A stretch of 61,578 nt of DNA from Gallionella sp. UBA4121 (lineage in GTDB: Bacteria; Pseudomonadota; Gammaproteobacteria; Burkholderiales; Gallionellaceae). Within the stretch, counting starts at the first letter, position 1, and each line of letters opens with the position of its first letter. This document shows positions 61,432 through 61,578 of this stretch, one piece after another. Position numbers and translations under genes: made by a program. The stretch lies in assembly GCA_002381565.1 (NCBI GenBank), contig DFWZ01000007.1, forward strand, positions 1-61,578. The letters run 5' to 3'. The notes under the pieces were generated by a model that saw nothing but the letters and a program-made list of their open reading frames with translations, searched no databases and was not told the DNA's origin.

Positions 61432-61446
61432 GGAAGAAATATCTGC
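61432..61446. repeat. 15-bp direct repeat flanking the FitAB cassette, right copy
   Basis: An identical copy of GGAAGAAATATCTGC, directly adjoining the right inverted repeat. See the left copy at 60095. Confidence 0.75.
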
Positions 61447-61578
61447 CCGCCGGGTTTCAGGTAATCGCTTACCTGCGGTATATACTTGTCGCCTTTAATA
61501 TTTTGCTTAGGAACCGCTGATTTATTCGTCTTCCCCGCAAAAGTGGGGAACCAGCGCCTTTATTCAACTGGGTTCCCG
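61447..61578. other. Terminal intergenic DNA with small hairpins
   Basis: No gene is seen. Two hairpins occur: CAGGTAA/TTACCTG (61458-61475, TCGC loop), and TTCCCC/GGGGAA (61529-61548), followed by a GGTTCCCG word at the window end. The second resembles the short palindromic intergenic repeats common in Proteobacteria. Confidence 0.5.

Noticed and set aside
61447..61578. CRISPR repeat at the window end
   Set aside because: Only single small hairpins occur; no repeated unit with regular spacing is present.

Overview
The window looks like a chromosomal segment of a chemolithotrophic betaproteobacterium, probably in or near the Nitrosomonadales/Gallionellaceae. This is inferred from the rlmN-pilW-rodZ-ispG-hisS-yfgM-bamB-der gene order, the betaproteobacterial style of the proteins, the second (N-type) ATPase and the NAD-linked hydrogenase. 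No 16S or other decisive marker is present, so the genus is a guess.

Layout. 1-1275: an ISL3-family insertion sequence abutting the upstream region of gltX. 1343-6184: gltX, a tRNA-Ala/tRNA-Glu pair with its own strong promoter and terminator, a CDF metal exporter, an MFS transporter, hslR and a TlpA-like thioredoxin. 6270-13283: a complete nine-gene N-type ATPase operon (atpDCQRBEFAG). 13322-30319: mostly housekeeping genes (RpfE-like protein, MscS channel with cyclic-nucleotide domain, accA, tilS, Sel1 protein, lipoprotein, ndk, rlmN, pilW, rodZ, ispG, hisS, yfgM, bamB, der).

30320-33216: a ModE-type molybdate regulator and an OprD-like porin, each preceded by a ModE-box-like palindrome. 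33235-50025: a soluble [NiFe]-hydrogenase region. hoxFUYHW runs leftward, and hupE, hypA and hypBFCDE run rightward. Four signalling genes (an MCP, a GGDEF-EAL protein, an HDOD protein and a GAF-GGDEF protein) sit between hypA and hypB. HoxFU form the NAD-reducing diaphorase and HoxYH the hydrogenase dimer. HoxW trims HoxH, HypABCDEF build the active site, and HupE probably supplies nickel.

50037-61578: a mixed, more accessory tail. It holds a Sel1-SPOR protein, a LonB-like protease, a phosphoribosyltransferase, a TnpB-type element with a small ribbon-helix-helix gene, an alpha/beta hydrolase, an uncharacterised membrane protein, a Gly/Met-rich secreted protein, a CopD-like protein and selO. 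It ends with a FitAB toxin-antitoxin pair that sits, together with a transposase remnant, between inverted repeats and 15-bp direct repeats.

The most interesting signals are: (1) the RHH-TnpB pair with a degenerate zinc ribbon and matching hairpins at both ends; (2) the FitAB cassette bounded by inverted and direct repeats; (3) a predicted molybdate-responsive porin regulon; (4) an AtpF subunit extended by a DUF2934-like domain and a Pro/Glu/Ala tail; (5) a palindromic repeat encoded in frame inside hoxY; and (6) a chemotaxis and c-di-GMP gene island inside the hydrogenase maturation cluster.
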